The position numbers and the translations under genes were made by a program. DNA of 64,000 bases from Salinibacterium sp. TMP30 (GTDB lineage: Bacteria > Actinomycetota > Actinomycetes > Actinomycetales > Microbacteriaceae). The notes under the pieces were generated by a model, which saw only the letters and a list, made by a program, of their open reading frames with translations, searched no databases and was not told the origin of the DNA. Each line of letters opens with the position of its first letter. The stretch's first letter is position 1. The stretch covers positions 1,798,001 through 1,862,000 of the forward strand of contig NZ_CP151642.1 in assembly GCF_038397785.1 (NCBI RefSeq), read 5' to 3'. This document shows positions 7,600 through 16,282 of the stretch, piece by piece.

Positions 7600-8094
7600 C
7601 TACGCTTCGAGCGACTTCTGCAGGAGATAGGTGCCGACCCAGCGATCGAATTTGAAACCGACGTGCTTCAGGTGCCCGATCGATTCGAAGCCCAGTTTGT
7701 GGTGAAGGTGCACGGAGGCGTCAGCACCGTCATCCGAGATCACCGCAATCAGTTCGCGGATACCCGCAGCGCGGCCGCGCTGAAAGAGCTCCTCCATGAG
7801 CGCACCCCCAAGCCCGCGACCGGTTGCGGCGGGCGACAGGTAGATCGAACTTTCGACGGTGTGCTGGTAGGCGGCTTTGGGGCGCCACGAGAACATCGCC
7901 GCATAGCCAACCGCTCGGTCGTCGTGATCGACGGCCACCACGAACGGCAAGCCCGCCGATTGCACGGTGGTGCGCTTAAGCTCCATGGTTTCGGCAGTCA
8001 CCGCGCCGACATCGAAGGTGACCACGGTGTTCAGCACAAAGTGGCCGTAGATTTCGGCGAGCGCGTCAGCATCAGCGGCTGTGGCATCTCTCAA
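7600..8094 (-). CDS. GNAT acetyltransferase, phosphinothricin-acetyltransferase-like
   Basis: The 164-residue protein has the GNAT fold with the acetyl-CoA loop ATGRGLGGALMEE and the segments VESSIYLSP and LHHKLGFESIGHLKHVGFKFDRW, which mark the PAT/methionine-sulfoximine acetyltransferase branch. Such enzymes N-acetylate toxic amino-acid analogues; whether this one does is unknown. The only start codon in frame is TTG at 8094, since a stop lies a few codons upstream and no ATG or GTG comes before the conserved LRDATAADA sequence. It converges with the ABC operon and follows ung on the same strand by about 50 bp. Confidence 0.82.
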   Translation of the reverse strand: MRDATAADADALAEIYGHFVLNTVVTFDVGAVTAETMELKRTTVQSAGLPFVVAVDHDDRAVGYAAMFSWRPKAAYQHTVESSIYLSPAATGRGLGGALMEELFQRGRAAGIRELIAVISDDGADASVHLHHKLGFESIGHLKHVGFKFDRWVGTYLLQKSLEA

Positions 8095-8144
8095 CTGGAA
8101 TGCGATGGGACTCTCCCGACGTGATGGTGACTAAGAAGACTATT

Positions 8145-8813
8145 TTAGGGGTCGATGCGCCAGTCAATTGCCGCCGCACCTTGCGCCTCAAGCGCAGCGT
8201 TAGCCCGGCTGAACGGCTTCGAACCGAAGAAGCCACGACTGGCCGACAACGGGCTCGGGTGTGGACTCACGATCACTGGTGTGTCGCCAAGCAACGGGGC
8301 GATGGATGCCGCATCCTTTCCCCACAGCATGGCAACAAGTGGTTGCGGCCTCTCTGCGAGCGCCTGAATCGCGTGAGCGGTCACCTCTTCCCACCCGTGA
8401 CGACGGTGGGAGCCAGCCTCCCCTGCCCGCACCGTCAGCACGCGGTTGAGCAAAAGCACCCCCTGACGCTGCCAGGCGCTGAGGTCACCGTGGGCAACAG
8501 GCGGGATGCCAAGGTCGGCGTTCAGTTCTTTGTAGATGTTGCTGAGGCTGCGCGGCAGTGGTCGCACGTTTCGGTCGGCCGAGAACGCTAACCCCACCGC
8601 ATGGCCGGGCGTGGGGTACGGGTCTTGGCCGACAATCAGCACACGCACTTCGTCGAACCGCGTCTGGAAGGCGCGCAGCACAGCCTCCGGCTCAGGCAGC
8701 CATGGTCGCCCCGCCGCGGTTTCGCGGTCGAGAAACTCGCCAACAGCATCCAACTCTGCGGCCACTGGCTGCAACACGTGAGTCCACCCGGGGTCGACAC
8801 TGCAGAAATCCAT
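8145..8813 (-). CDS. ung: Uracil-DNA glycosylase
   Basis: A family-1 uracil-DNA glycosylase of 222 residues, the standard length. The catalytic water-activating Asp64 is in [10 protein letters not shown], the uracil-binding Asn is in [10 protein letters not shown], and the DNA-intercalation loop carries the catalytic His in [20 protein letters not shown]. It excises uracil from DNA as the first step of base-excision repair in the cytoplasm. All key motifs are intact. It is transcribed away from the MFS gene at 8858, leaving about 45 bp for both promoters. Confidence 0.97.
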   Translation of the reverse strand: MDFCSVDPGWTHVLQPVAAELDAVGEFLDRETAAGRPWLPEPEAVLRAFQTRFDEVRVLIVGQDPYPTPGHAVGLAFSADRNVRPLPRSLSNIYKELNADLGIPPVAHGDLSAWQRQGVLLLNRVLTVRAGEAGSHRRHGWEEVTAHAIQALAERPQPLVAMLWGKDAASIAPLLGDTPVIVSPHPSPLSASRGFFGSKPFSRANAALEAQGAAAIDWRIDP

Positions 8814-8857
8814 GTCACTACGCTAGCTTCCGCCCCGGCTACCGATAGCATCCGTTC

Positions 8858-10393
8858 ATGTCACTGCTGCGCGGAAAATCCGGAGCCATCACGTTTGGCC
8901 TCATCGGTTATCTCTTCTTTGTCGAGCTGGTGAGCGGAATCATTCAGGGGTACTACATCCCGCTGATTCCCGATCTGGTGCAACACTTGGGCATCCGCGA
9001 TGCCGACTTCAACTGGTTTGAGGCCGCGCAACTGCTGTTGAGCGCGATTGTGGTTCCGATTTTGGCGAAGCTTGGTGACATGCACGGCCACAAGCGCATC
9101 CTGCTCGTCTCAACTGTGTTCACGGCGGGCGCGACCTGGTGGCTGGCGTTTACGGGTGACTTCACAAGTTTTCTGATCGCTTGGGCGCTGCAGGGGTTTT
9201 ACGTTGTGTGGCTGCCGCTCGAAGTGGCGCTTATTTTTGACCGCGGACGCGTCACCGGTACCGGGGCATCGCAAACCCGTCGGGCTGCAGGCTTCCTTGT
9301 CGTCGCTCTCGAGGCCGGCGCCATCATGGGAGCTCTTGGTGGCGGCCGCATCTTCAAGGCATTCGGCGAGAACGTGCAGCAGACCCTCATGATTCCAGCA
9401 ATTGCGGTGACCATTGTCTTCTTCGTGATCCTGTTTGGTGTTCCCGAGTCGAAGCCGCTGCCGGGTCGTTCTCTCGACTTCTGGGGCTTCGTGTTACTCA
9501 CGATGGGGCTACTTCTCATCACCTCGGGGCTGACGTTCTTGCGCATCAACGGGCCAGGAGCGTTGTGGGTGTACCTGCTGATGCTCGCCGGTGTTGCGAC
9601 GTTCATCCCGTGGGGCCGCTACGAACTGCGCCAAAAAGACCCCGCCATCGATCTTCGGATGCTGCGAGACCCCAGCATGTGGCCCATCCAACTCACCGCG
9701 GGGCTCGTCGGTATCAGCCTCCTCGGTGCCCAAGCGCCGCTCGCCACCTTCGCGGGAACCGACCCCATAAACGGCTACGGACTCGGTATGGAGTCAGATG
9801 AGATTTCGTACATCATCGGTGCCTACCTGATTTCAATGATCGTGGGTGCGCTGCTCTTCCCTGTGCTCTCGAAGTGGAAGAGTCCGCGCGTGGCGCTCAT
9901 CGTTGCCACGTTCTTCGTGGCCACGGGATATCTGTTGTTCTTGCCCAACCACGACACCGTGCTGAGCGTGTTCCTCAACATGAGCATCGCGGGACTCGGT
10001 TCGGGGGCGCTTGTTGGCGCACTTCCGGCTGCTGCTGCGGCTGCCGCACCACGGGGTCAGACCGGGATTGCCACTGCACTCACGAATACCACGAAGACAA
10101 TCGGTGGTTCGTTCGCATCCGCCGTCTTCGCCATCGTGCTCGTCGCGGGTGCCGCATCCGCGGTCACCGAGACGGCCTCAAGCCTGCTCGGCTACCTGAC
10201 TGTATTTGCGATTTGCGGCGGTGGTGCGCTCGTCGCGGCCGTGCTGCTCTTTCTTGTGCCGAAGCTCGCGTTCGCCGATGTTGTCGATGACATCGACGAG
10301 CTCATGCCTGCGATTAACGCAGATGATGATGCTGAGGATGTCTCCGCCGCGGACGCCACAACTTCGGTAACCCCCGGCAAAGACCACGCTTAG
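8858..10393 (+). CDS. MFS transporter, 14-TM drug-efflux-like
   Basis: The 511-residue membrane protein starts with a short tail and has about 14 hydrophobic segments, the size of DHA2-type major facilitator exporters. The motif-A-like loop KLGDMHGHKRILLVS follows the second helix. The C-terminal 40 residues are acidic and hydrophilic (DDDAEDVSAADA). The substrate cannot be inferred. Its stop overlaps the 3' end of the SDR gene on the other strand by 4 bp. Confidence 0.88.
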   Translation: MSLLRGKSGAITFGLIGYLFFVELVSGIIQGYYIPLIPDLVQHLGIRDADFNWFEAAQLLLSAIVVPILAKLGDMHGHKRILLVSTVFTAGATWWLAFTGDFTSFLIAWALQGFYVVWLPLEVALIFDRGRVTGTGASQTRRAAGFLVVALEAGAIMGALGGGRIFKAFGENVQQTLMIPAIAVTIVFFVILFGVPESKPLPGRSLDFWGFVLLTMGLLLITSGLTFLRINGPGALWVYLLMLAGVATFIPWGRYELRQKDPAIDLRMLRDPSMWPIQLTAGLVGISLLGAQAPLATFAGTDPINGYGLGMESDEISYIIGAYLISMIVGALLFPVLSKWKSPRVALIVATFFVATGYLLFLPNHDTVLSVFLNMSIAGLGSGALVGALPAAAAAAAPRGQTGIATALTNTTKTIGGSFASAVFAIVLVAGAASAVTETASSLLGYLTVFAICGGGALVAAVLLFLVPKLAFADVVDDIDELMPAINADDDAEDVSAADATTSVTPGKDHA

Positions 10394-11163
10394 CGAGGCT
10401 TCAGTTCACCCCTGATCATCTTGTGGGGTGCTGCTTGCGCGACAGGCTTGATCGTGACGAGGTCGAGGTTCACGTGGGCGGGCAGCTCGATCGAGTGCAC
10501 GATGGCCTCCGCAACATCCTCGGCTACGAGGGGGTCGGGCACGTTGTCGTAGACCGAGTCTGCTTTCGCTGCGTCGCCGGCGAAACGCACGAGCGCGAAC
10601 TCTTCGGTCTTCACCATTCCGGGCGCGACCTCGATCACTCGGATCGGCTCCCCCGCGAGCTCCAACCGCAGCACAGCGGTGAGCGCGTGCTCGGCGAACT
10701 TGGCGGCGTTGTACCCGCCACCGCCTTCGTAGGCTACATGGCCGGCAATCGAGGTGACCATCAGGATGCTCGCGCTCTCGCCTGCAACGATTCCCTCGCG
10801 CAGCAGAGGCAGAAGCGCACTGGTTACTCGCTTGGTGCCCACAACGTTGACGTCAAACATGCGGCTCCAGTCATCCGGGTCGCTGTCTTCGACACTGGCA
10901 AGACCGAGCGCACCACCCGCATTATTAACGAGCGCGTGGATAGGACCGAGCGCGCGCAGGTAGTCGGCGAGCGCGTCTACTTCAGACTGACGCGTAACAT
11001 CGGCAACAAAAGTGTCAACACCCGTCGCCGCCGCGAGCGCCGCGAGACGCTCCTCCCGTCGCGCAACGGCAACCACCTGCCAGCCGTGCTGCGCGAACCG
11101 CCGTGCGGTCGCCTCGCCAATTCCTGAACTTGCGCCTGTGACTACTACTCGCCGATTCACCAT
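10390..11163 (-). CDS. Short-chain dehydrogenase/reductase
   Basis: A classical SDR of 257 residues: nucleotide motif TGASSGIGEA near residue 9, NNAG at about 82, catalytic Ser in MVTSIAG and the YNAAK motif. These enzymes oxidise or reduce hydroxyl/keto groups with NAD(P)H. The start ATG at 11163 is followed directly by the Rossmann strand. It lies back to back with the acyltransferase gene (start 11196) with 32 bp between. No pathway context is visible. Confidence 0.92.
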   Translation of the reverse strand: MVNRRVVVTGASSGIGEATARRFAQHGWQVVAVARREERLAALAAATGVDTFVADVTRQSEVDALADYLRALGPIHALVNNAGGALGLASVEDSDPDDWSRMFDVNVVGTKRVTSALLPLLREGIVAGESASILMVTSIAGHVAYEGGGGYNAAKFAEHALTAVLRLELAGEPIRVIEVAPGMVKTEEFALVRFAGDAAKADSVYDNVPDPLVAEDVAEAIVHSIELPAHVNLDLVTIKPVAQAAPHKMIRGELKPR

Positions 11164-11195
11164 TCCTCCAAAGTACCGGTATTACACTTCAACGA

Positions 11196-12317
11196 ATGAC
11201 CGGAGTCTCTCTCACGCCGCCTCTGGCTGCCCACGCCCCCAAAGTGCGGATGCCGCACTGGGATAACGCGCGCTTTCTTGCCGTCACGCTAGTGGTGATC
11301 GGCCATGGCATCCAGCGACTCACCTACGACTCGAACAATGCTCTCGCGCTGTACCTCTTCATTTACGCGTTCCACATGCCTGCGTTTGCCATCATCAGCG
11401 GCTACTTTTCGAAGCCCGGGCCACCGTCAGCCAAGCAAATGCGCCGGGTTCTGACGGATATTCTGTTGCCGTATTTCATCATGGAAGCGATTTGGGCTCT
11501 CGTGAAATTCTTCGCCGAAGGCGAGACCAACCTCAACCCGTCGAAACCGAGTTGGACCCTCTGGTTCCTGCTCGCTCTCGGAATTTTCCGCCTAATCCTT
11601 CCGTACCTTGCTCAGCTTCGCTGGCCACTAGTCTGGGCCGTCATTGGCTCGATCGGGGTCGGCTATTTCGACAACATCGATAGCACGTTCTCCCTCTCGC
11701 GGGCCATTGGCATCCTTCCCTTCTTTGTTCTCGGCTGGAAGCTGCGCGAGTGGGGAACGGTCGAACGCTGGCAGACCGCCAAACATTCCGTCTGGCTATT
11801 TCGAGGCCTCGCCGTAGCGGCGTTTGCGGGCTGGAGCATGATCATCCTGAGCAACATCGAACTCTGGCGCACCATTGATTTGCGCTTCTGGTTCTTCTAC
11901 GACGACTCCTACCAGGGCCTCGGTGAAAGCCAGTGGTTTGCTGGCGGCGTGCGACTGGCACTCATCGTGCTCGCCGTCATCCTCAGCGCCGCTTTCTTCA
12001 TACTGGTGCCGCGCCGCCACACCTGGATTACGGATGCTGGCCAAGCCACCATGTACGTCTACCTACTGCACAGCTTCGTTCTCTATCCCCTCCGCGAAAG
12101 CGGACTGCTGCAGGATGAACGGACCTCCGCGATGTGGCTTCTCAGCCTCGTGCTCGCATCCGTCGGGGTGGCACTGGTTTTGTCGACCCCGATCGTGAAA
12201 ACGATCTTCCACTACATCATTGAGCCCAAACCACGCTGGCTTTTTGCACCGCAGCCCGACGACTCCTCGAAGAAGGAGAAGAAGGCCAATCAGTCAGAGA
12301 AGGCCAAGGAGCGTTGA
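11196..12317 (+). CDS. Acyltransferase 3 family membrane protein
   Basis: The 373-residue product has about ten hydrophobic helices and the family hallmarks WDNARFLAVTLVVIGH near residue 25 (the conserved His) and FHMPAFAIISGYF. This places it among the fucose-4-O-acetylase-like acyltransferase 3 proteins, which move acyl groups onto cell-surface sugars or peptidoglycan across the membrane. The Lys-rich C-terminus is cytoplasmic. The acceptor is unknown and no glycan cluster is adjacent. It ends 101 bp before metY. Confidence 0.85.
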   Translation: MTGVSLTPPLAAHAPKVRMPHWDNARFLAVTLVVIGHGIQRLTYDSNNALALYLFIYAFHMPAFAIISGYFSKPGPPSAKQMRRVLTDILLPYFIMEAIWALVKFFAEGETNLNPSKPSWTLWFLLALGIFRLILPYLAQLRWPLVWAVIGSIGVGYFDNIDSTFSLSRAIGILPFFVLGWKLREWGTVERWQTAKHSVWLFRGLAVAAFAGWSMIILSNIELWRTIDLRFWFFYDDSYQGLGESQWFAGGVRLALIVLAVILSAAFFILVPRRHTWITDAGQATMYVYLLHSFVLYPLRESGLLQDERTSAMWLLSLVLASVGVALVLSTPIVKTIFHYIIEPKPRWLFAPQPDDSSKKEKKANQSEKAKER

Positions 12318-12340
12318 GTTACGACATATTTCGTGGCTGA

Positions 12341-12369
12341 TTGACCGACGCGCATGCCCTGCTTAGGCT
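12341..12369 (+). promoter_or_regulatory. metY promoter
   Basis: TTGACC (12341-12346) and TAGGCT (12364-12369) are separated by 17 bp, a good vegetative promoter, followed by a leader of about 43 nt and AGGAGG-like sequence before the GTG at 12419. The in-frame TTG at 12341 coincides with the -35 hexamer and so cannot be the translation start. Confidence 0.6.
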
Positions 12370-12418
12370 CACAGTGTGGCGGACATCCCGACCCACCAAT
12401 AGACACGAGGAGGCCGCT

Positions 12419-13738
12419 GTGAGCGACTGGAACTTTGAAACCAAGCAGATCCACTCGGGCGCGCAGCCTGACCCCACCACCAACTCGCGGGCAACCCCGA
12501 TCTACAAGACCACGGCGTACGTGTTCAAGGATGCAGATCACGCCAAAAACCTCTTTGCGCTCGCTGAATTCGGCAACATCTACACCCGCATCCAAAACCC
12601 CACCCAGGATGTCGTCGAGCAGCGGGTAGCCGCCCTCGAAGGCGGAACCGCAGCACTGTTACTCGCTTCCGGCCAGTCTGCGACAACGTTCGCTGTGCTC
12701 AACATTGCGCAGGCTGGCGACCACATCGTGTCGTCGTCGTCGGTCTATGGCGGAACCTACAACCTTTTCAAGTACACGCTCGCAAAGCTCGGCATCGAAA
12801 CCACGTTTGTGGAGAACCAGGATGACGCCGCCGAGTGGGCTGCAGCGGTACGACCCAACACCAAGCTGTTGTTTGCGGAAACCATCGGTAACCCCCGAAT
12901 CAACGTGCTCGACATTGAGCTTGTTGCCGATGTTGCCCACGCAAACGGCGTTCCGCTGATCGTCGACAACACGATCGCGACTCCGTACCTCATCCGCCCG
13001 TTCGAGCACGGCGCCGACATCATTGTTCACTCCGCAACCAAGTTCTTGGGTGGACACGGCACGGTACTCGGCGGCGTAATCGTTGATGGCGGCAAGTTCG
13101 AGTGGTCGAAAAACGTCGAGAAGTTCCCCGGCCTCACCGAGCCCGACCCCTCCTACCACGGTGCGAGCTACACCGGCGTACTCGGCGATGCCATCGCGTA
13201 CATCATCAAGGCACGCGTTCAATTGCTGCGCGACTTGGGGTCGGCCATTTCCCCCGACAGCGCATTCTCGCTCATTCAGGGCATCGAAACACTCAGCCTG
13301 CGCATCGAGCGTCACGTTCAGAATGCGCAAGACGTTGCCGAGTGGCTCGATAACCACGACGACGTTGACGTTGTGTACTACGCCGGGCTCCCCACGAGCC
13401 CCTGGTATGCCAACGCCAATAAGTACGCCCCCAAGGGTGTCGGTGGAGTTCTCTCCTTCGAGCTCAAGGGCGGCGTCGATGCTGGTCGTTCATTCGTGAA
13501 CGGTGTTTCGCTGTTCAGCCACGTCGCCAACATCGGTGACGTGCGAAGCCTCATCATCCACCCCGCATCGACAACCCACTCACAGCTCTCCCCCGAGCAG
13601 CAGTTGACCGCCGGAGTCACACCAGGGCTAGTGCGTCTCTCGGTGGGCTTAGAAAACATTGAGGACATCAAGGCTGACCTGCAGGCTGGTTTCGATGCGG
13701 CACGCGCAAAGACCGCTGAGGTTCGCGCTCGCACCTAA
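12419..13738 (+). CDS. metY: O-acetylhomoserine sulfhydrylase / aminocarboxypropyltransferase
   Basis: A PLP enzyme of 439 residues in the Cys/Met metabolism family. It joins O-acetylhomoserine with sulfide to make homocysteine (direct sulfhydrylation). The Schiff-base lysine is Lys208 in HSATKFLGGHG. Other family segments are YTRIQNPTQDVVEQRVAALE and IVDNTIATPYL. The GTG start at 12419 is chosen because it has an ACGAGGAGG ribosome-binding site and gives the usual N-terminus (MSDWNFETKQIHSG). metX follows 59 bp later, so the two genes complete the route from homoserine to homocysteine. No SAM riboswitch was recognised in the leader. Confidence 0.95.
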   Translation: MSDWNFETKQIHSGAQPDPTTNSRATPIYKTTAYVFKDADHAKNLFALAEFGNIYTRIQNPTQDVVEQRVAALEGGTAALLLASGQSATTFAVLNIAQAGDHIVSSSSVYGGTYNLFKYTLAKLGIETTFVENQDDAAEWAAAVRPNTKLLFAETIGNPRINVLDIELVADVAHANGVPLIVDNTIATPYLIRPFEHGADIIVHSATKFLGGHGTVLGGVIVDGGKFEWSKNVEKFPGLTEPDPSYHGASYTGVLGDAIAYIIKARVQLLRDLGSAISPDSAFSLIQGIETLSLRIERHVQNAQDVAEWLDNHDDVDVVYYAGLPTSPWYANANKYAPKGVGGVLSFELKGGVDAGRSFVNGVSLFSHVANIGDVRSLIIHPASTTHSQLSPEQQLTAGVTPGLVRLSVGLENIEDIKADLQAGFDAARAKTAEVRART

Positions 13739-13797
13739 AAGTGTTGACAGCGTAATAATTTCGTACCGCACGCCATTGTTGGCGATACTTGAGAGAC

Positions 13798-15003
13798 ATG
13801 GACTGGCAAACACCCGAAGACACTGTTCCTTCGGCATTTATCACCGACGCAAACGTGCGTTCGCTCCTCGGCAAGCCCCCGGCAACGGGGGCTTGGCGCG
13901 AGGGCGATCCCGTCGGTCAACGCCAGTTCATCACCGTCACTGACCTTGCGCTGGAGTTCAGCGGCCGACTTCCCTCGGCGCGCATCGCCTACGAGACGCA
14001 CGGCACTCTTAACGACGACGCATCCAACGCAATCCTCGTGGCACATGCCCTCACGGGTGACAGCCACATTGTGGGCAATCCTGGCAACGGACATTCAACG
14101 GCCGGATGGTGGAACGACCTAGTCGGACCGGGTAAAGCTATCGACACCAACCGCTGGTTCGTCGTTGCCCCCAACATCTTGGGCGGCTGTCAGGGCAGCA
14201 CCGGTCCGGCGTCTCACGCCCCCGATGGAGCGGAGTTTGGTGCCCGCTTCCCGTTCATCACCATTCGCGACCAAGTCGCCGCTCAGGTTGCTCTGAGCGA
14301 TGCCTTAGGCGTCGACCGTTGGGCGGCCGTGATCGGCGGTTCGATGGGGGGGATGCACGCCATCGAGTGGGCGGTCGGGCATCCTGATCGGCTCGAGAAA
14401 GTCGCAATTCTTGCCGCGCCCCCCGTGTCTACAGCAGACCAGATTGGGCACAACTCGGTACAAGTCGAGTCAATCCGCACCGACCCAGCCTTTGCGGATG
14501 GCGCATACTACGACGCAGCCGACGGCGATGGCCCACACCGGGGCCTCGCTCTGGCGCGACGACTCGCACTCCTCAACTACCGTTCCTCAGACGAATTGAA
14601 TGAGCGCTTTGCCCGCACGTGGCAGAGCGAGGTCAGCCCGTGGGGTCGCGGTGGGCGGTATGCGGTCGAAAGTTACCTCGATTTTCACGGCAACAAGTTT
14701 GCCCGCCGTTTCGACGCCAACAGTTACATCACGCTGGTCGAGGCAATGAGTTCGCACGATGTGGCCCGCGGTCGCGGAACGCTTCAGCACGCTCTTGCCC
14801 GAGCAACAATGCCAGCACTCGTCCTCGGTATCGACAGCGACCGCCTCTTCCCGGTCTCCGGCCAAGAGATCATTGCCGAGCACCTCCCGGGCAACATTGA
14901 TGGCGCACAGCCGCACATCATCCACTCTCCTTTTGGGCATGACGGGTTCTTGATCGAAGCCGCACTCGTGAGCCCACAGCTCGAACGACTACTCAACCTC
15001 TAG
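13798..15003 (+). CDS. metX: Homoserine O-acetyltransferase
   Basis: The 401-residue alpha/beta hydrolase-fold enzyme moves acetyl from acetyl-CoA to homoserine. The nucleophile is Ser182 in GGSMGGMHAIEW, the catalytic His is in SPFGHDGFLIE, and ALTGDSH and NILGGCQGSTGP are typical of MetX. The ATG at 13798 is preferred over the in-frame TTG 9 bp upstream and is preceded by GAGAG. It supplies the substrate of MetY, encoded just upstream on the same strand. A short inverted repeat (15037-15054) follows. Confidence 0.95.
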   Translation: MDWQTPEDTVPSAFITDANVRSLLGKPPATGAWREGDPVGQRQFITVTDLALEFSGRLPSARIAYETHGTLNDDASNAILVAHALTGDSHIVGNPGNGHSTAGWWNDLVGPGKAIDTNRWFVVAPNILGGCQGSTGPASHAPDGAEFGARFPFITIRDQVAAQVALSDALGVDRWAAVIGGSMGGMHAIEWAVGHPDRLEKVAILAAPPVSTADQIGHNSVQVESIRTDPAFADGAYYDAADGDGPHRGLALARRLALLNYRSSDELNERFARTWQSEVSPWGRGGRYAVESYLDFHGNKFARRFDANSYITLVEAMSSHDVARGRGTLQHALARATMPALVLGIDSDRLFPVSGQEIIAEHLPGNIDGAQPHIIHSPFGHDGFLIEAALVSPQLERLLNL

Positions 15004-15036
15004 GGCGGCTGGGAATCGCAGCACGCATAGCGTGTT

Positions 15037-15054
15037 GGTCGTGAAATAACGACC
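15037..15054. repeat. Short inverted repeat between metX and the sensor kinase gene
   Basis: GGTCGT-GAAATA-ACGACC forms a 6-bp stem with a 6-nt loop. It may help end metX transcription or serve as an operator for the two-component genes. There is no T-tract. Confidence 0.35.
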
Positions 15055-15100
15055 GCTCACGCAAAATGGCGGTGCGTCACCCCCGTCAGAGGGGCGAAAT

Positions 15101-16282
15101 GTGCAAGCATTGCCACCGATGGACGTCATTGCGAAAGAACGGGATCGCCTACTGCAGCGCACTGCGCGCGTAGCGAGCCTGAGTTTTTTGACCGTTTCTG
15201 TCATCTGCTTGAGCCTTCCCGGTGCCGTCCAAACCATGACGCTACTATTGTGCCTTCCGCTGTATCTGATCATTGCTGTCCTGCAGTTTCAGATGGGCAA
15301 AAACCGGTCACTCGGCTGGGTGGTGCCGGCGTTTGTGGCAGGCATCGTCGCAATCTTGCTGATCGCGGGAACTCCTGGCGGCCCAAGCCAAGCTGGTCTC
15401 TCTGCCGCGGCTCAACTGGCATCGGCGTCGCTGGCCTGCCTCGCGATTGTATTGACAACGACACGCCTTCGTCGGCTTGTGCTCCTGGCAAGTTTCGTCG
15501 CTGTGGCAGGCACCACGGTCCTCGCTTTGGAGCCATTTCAGAAGCCCATCCCCACCCTCGCACTATTGACTTTTGGCTGGGTCCTCGCGGCGCTCATCGG
15601 ATTCTGGATCAGTTCTGGCGTGCCTCAAGCAGTCCGGCGCATTGCCAGCATCGGTCGCGCCCACCGCGCGGAACGACAAGCAAGCGAGACTGAAGCACAA
15701 CGCCGTCAGGGTGCCCGCCTTCTGCACGACACCGTATTAGCAACCCTCACACTGCTTGCGCACTCCGGTGTGGGAGTTTCTGCGGATGCCATGCGCCAGC
15801 AGGCAGGCGACGATGCGCGGCTACTTCGTCAGTTGCGCCTCGGCGCCACTCCCACCCCGCAAGCATCCGGAGACTACAACCTCAGCACTCCCGTGAGCGA
15901 GACAGTGCTCGGCACGACCCTCGAGTCCGTTAAACAGCGCTTTGGCCGCATGGGGCTCGAGGTGAGCTGGCATGGCACTGGTCAAGTACTTCTACCCAGT
16001 GATGTGCTCGATGCGTTCCTGTTGGCTCTTGCTGAGTGCCTAGAAAATGTCCGCCGCCATTCGGGTGTCACTGACGCTCATGTCACCATCACCGAAGACG
16101 ACACCACCGTGCGCGCAATGATCACAGACTCTGGTGTCGGTTTCGTGCTCGACGACGTTGATTCGGCCAGTCTCGGATTCAAGGAGTCGGTAGTCGCTCG
16201 GCTCAAAGAAGTTGGCGGGCAGGCGCGACTGTTCTCCACCCCCGGCTCAGGCACGACTGTTGTCTTGGAGGTTCCGCGATGA
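15101..16282 (+). CDS. Membrane sensor histidine kinase
   Basis: A 393-residue NarL-group kinase. About five hydrophobic segments occupy residues 25-175. The dimerisation helix has the phospho-acceptor His209 in QGARLLHDTVLATLTLL. The ATPase domain shows an N-box (AECLENVRRHSG), a G-box (DSGVGF) and a C-terminal GSGTTVVLEVP. The start is GTG at 15101 with an AGAGGGG ribosome-binding site. It overlaps the next gene by 4 bp and probably phosphorylates the LuxR-type regulator at 17570. The signal is unknown; no periplasmic domain of any size is present, so it may sense within the membrane. Confidence 0.9.
   Translation: MQALPPMDVIAKERDRLLQRTARVASLSFLTVSVICLSLPGAVQTMTLLLCLPLYLIIAVLQFQMGKNRSLGWVVPAFVAGIVAILLIAGTPGGPSQAGLSAAAQLASASLACLAIVLTTTRLRRLVLLASFVAVAGTTVLALEPFQKPIPTLALLTFGWVLAALIGFWISSGVPQAVRRIASIGRAHRAERQASETEAQRRQGARLLHDTVLATLTLLAHSGVGVSADAMRQQAGDDARLLRQLRLGATPTPQASGDYNLSTPVSETVLGTTLESVKQRFGRMGLEVSWHGTGQVLLPSDVLDAFLLALAECLENVRRHSGVTDAHVTITEDDTTVRAMITDSGVGFVLDDVDSASLGFKESVVARLKEVGGQARLFSTPGSGTTVVLEVPR

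Noticed and set aside
12341-12418. Longer N-terminus for MetY beginning at a TTG
   Set aside because: The TTG coincides with the -35 hexamer and the conserved start with a ribosome-binding site is the GTG at 12419.
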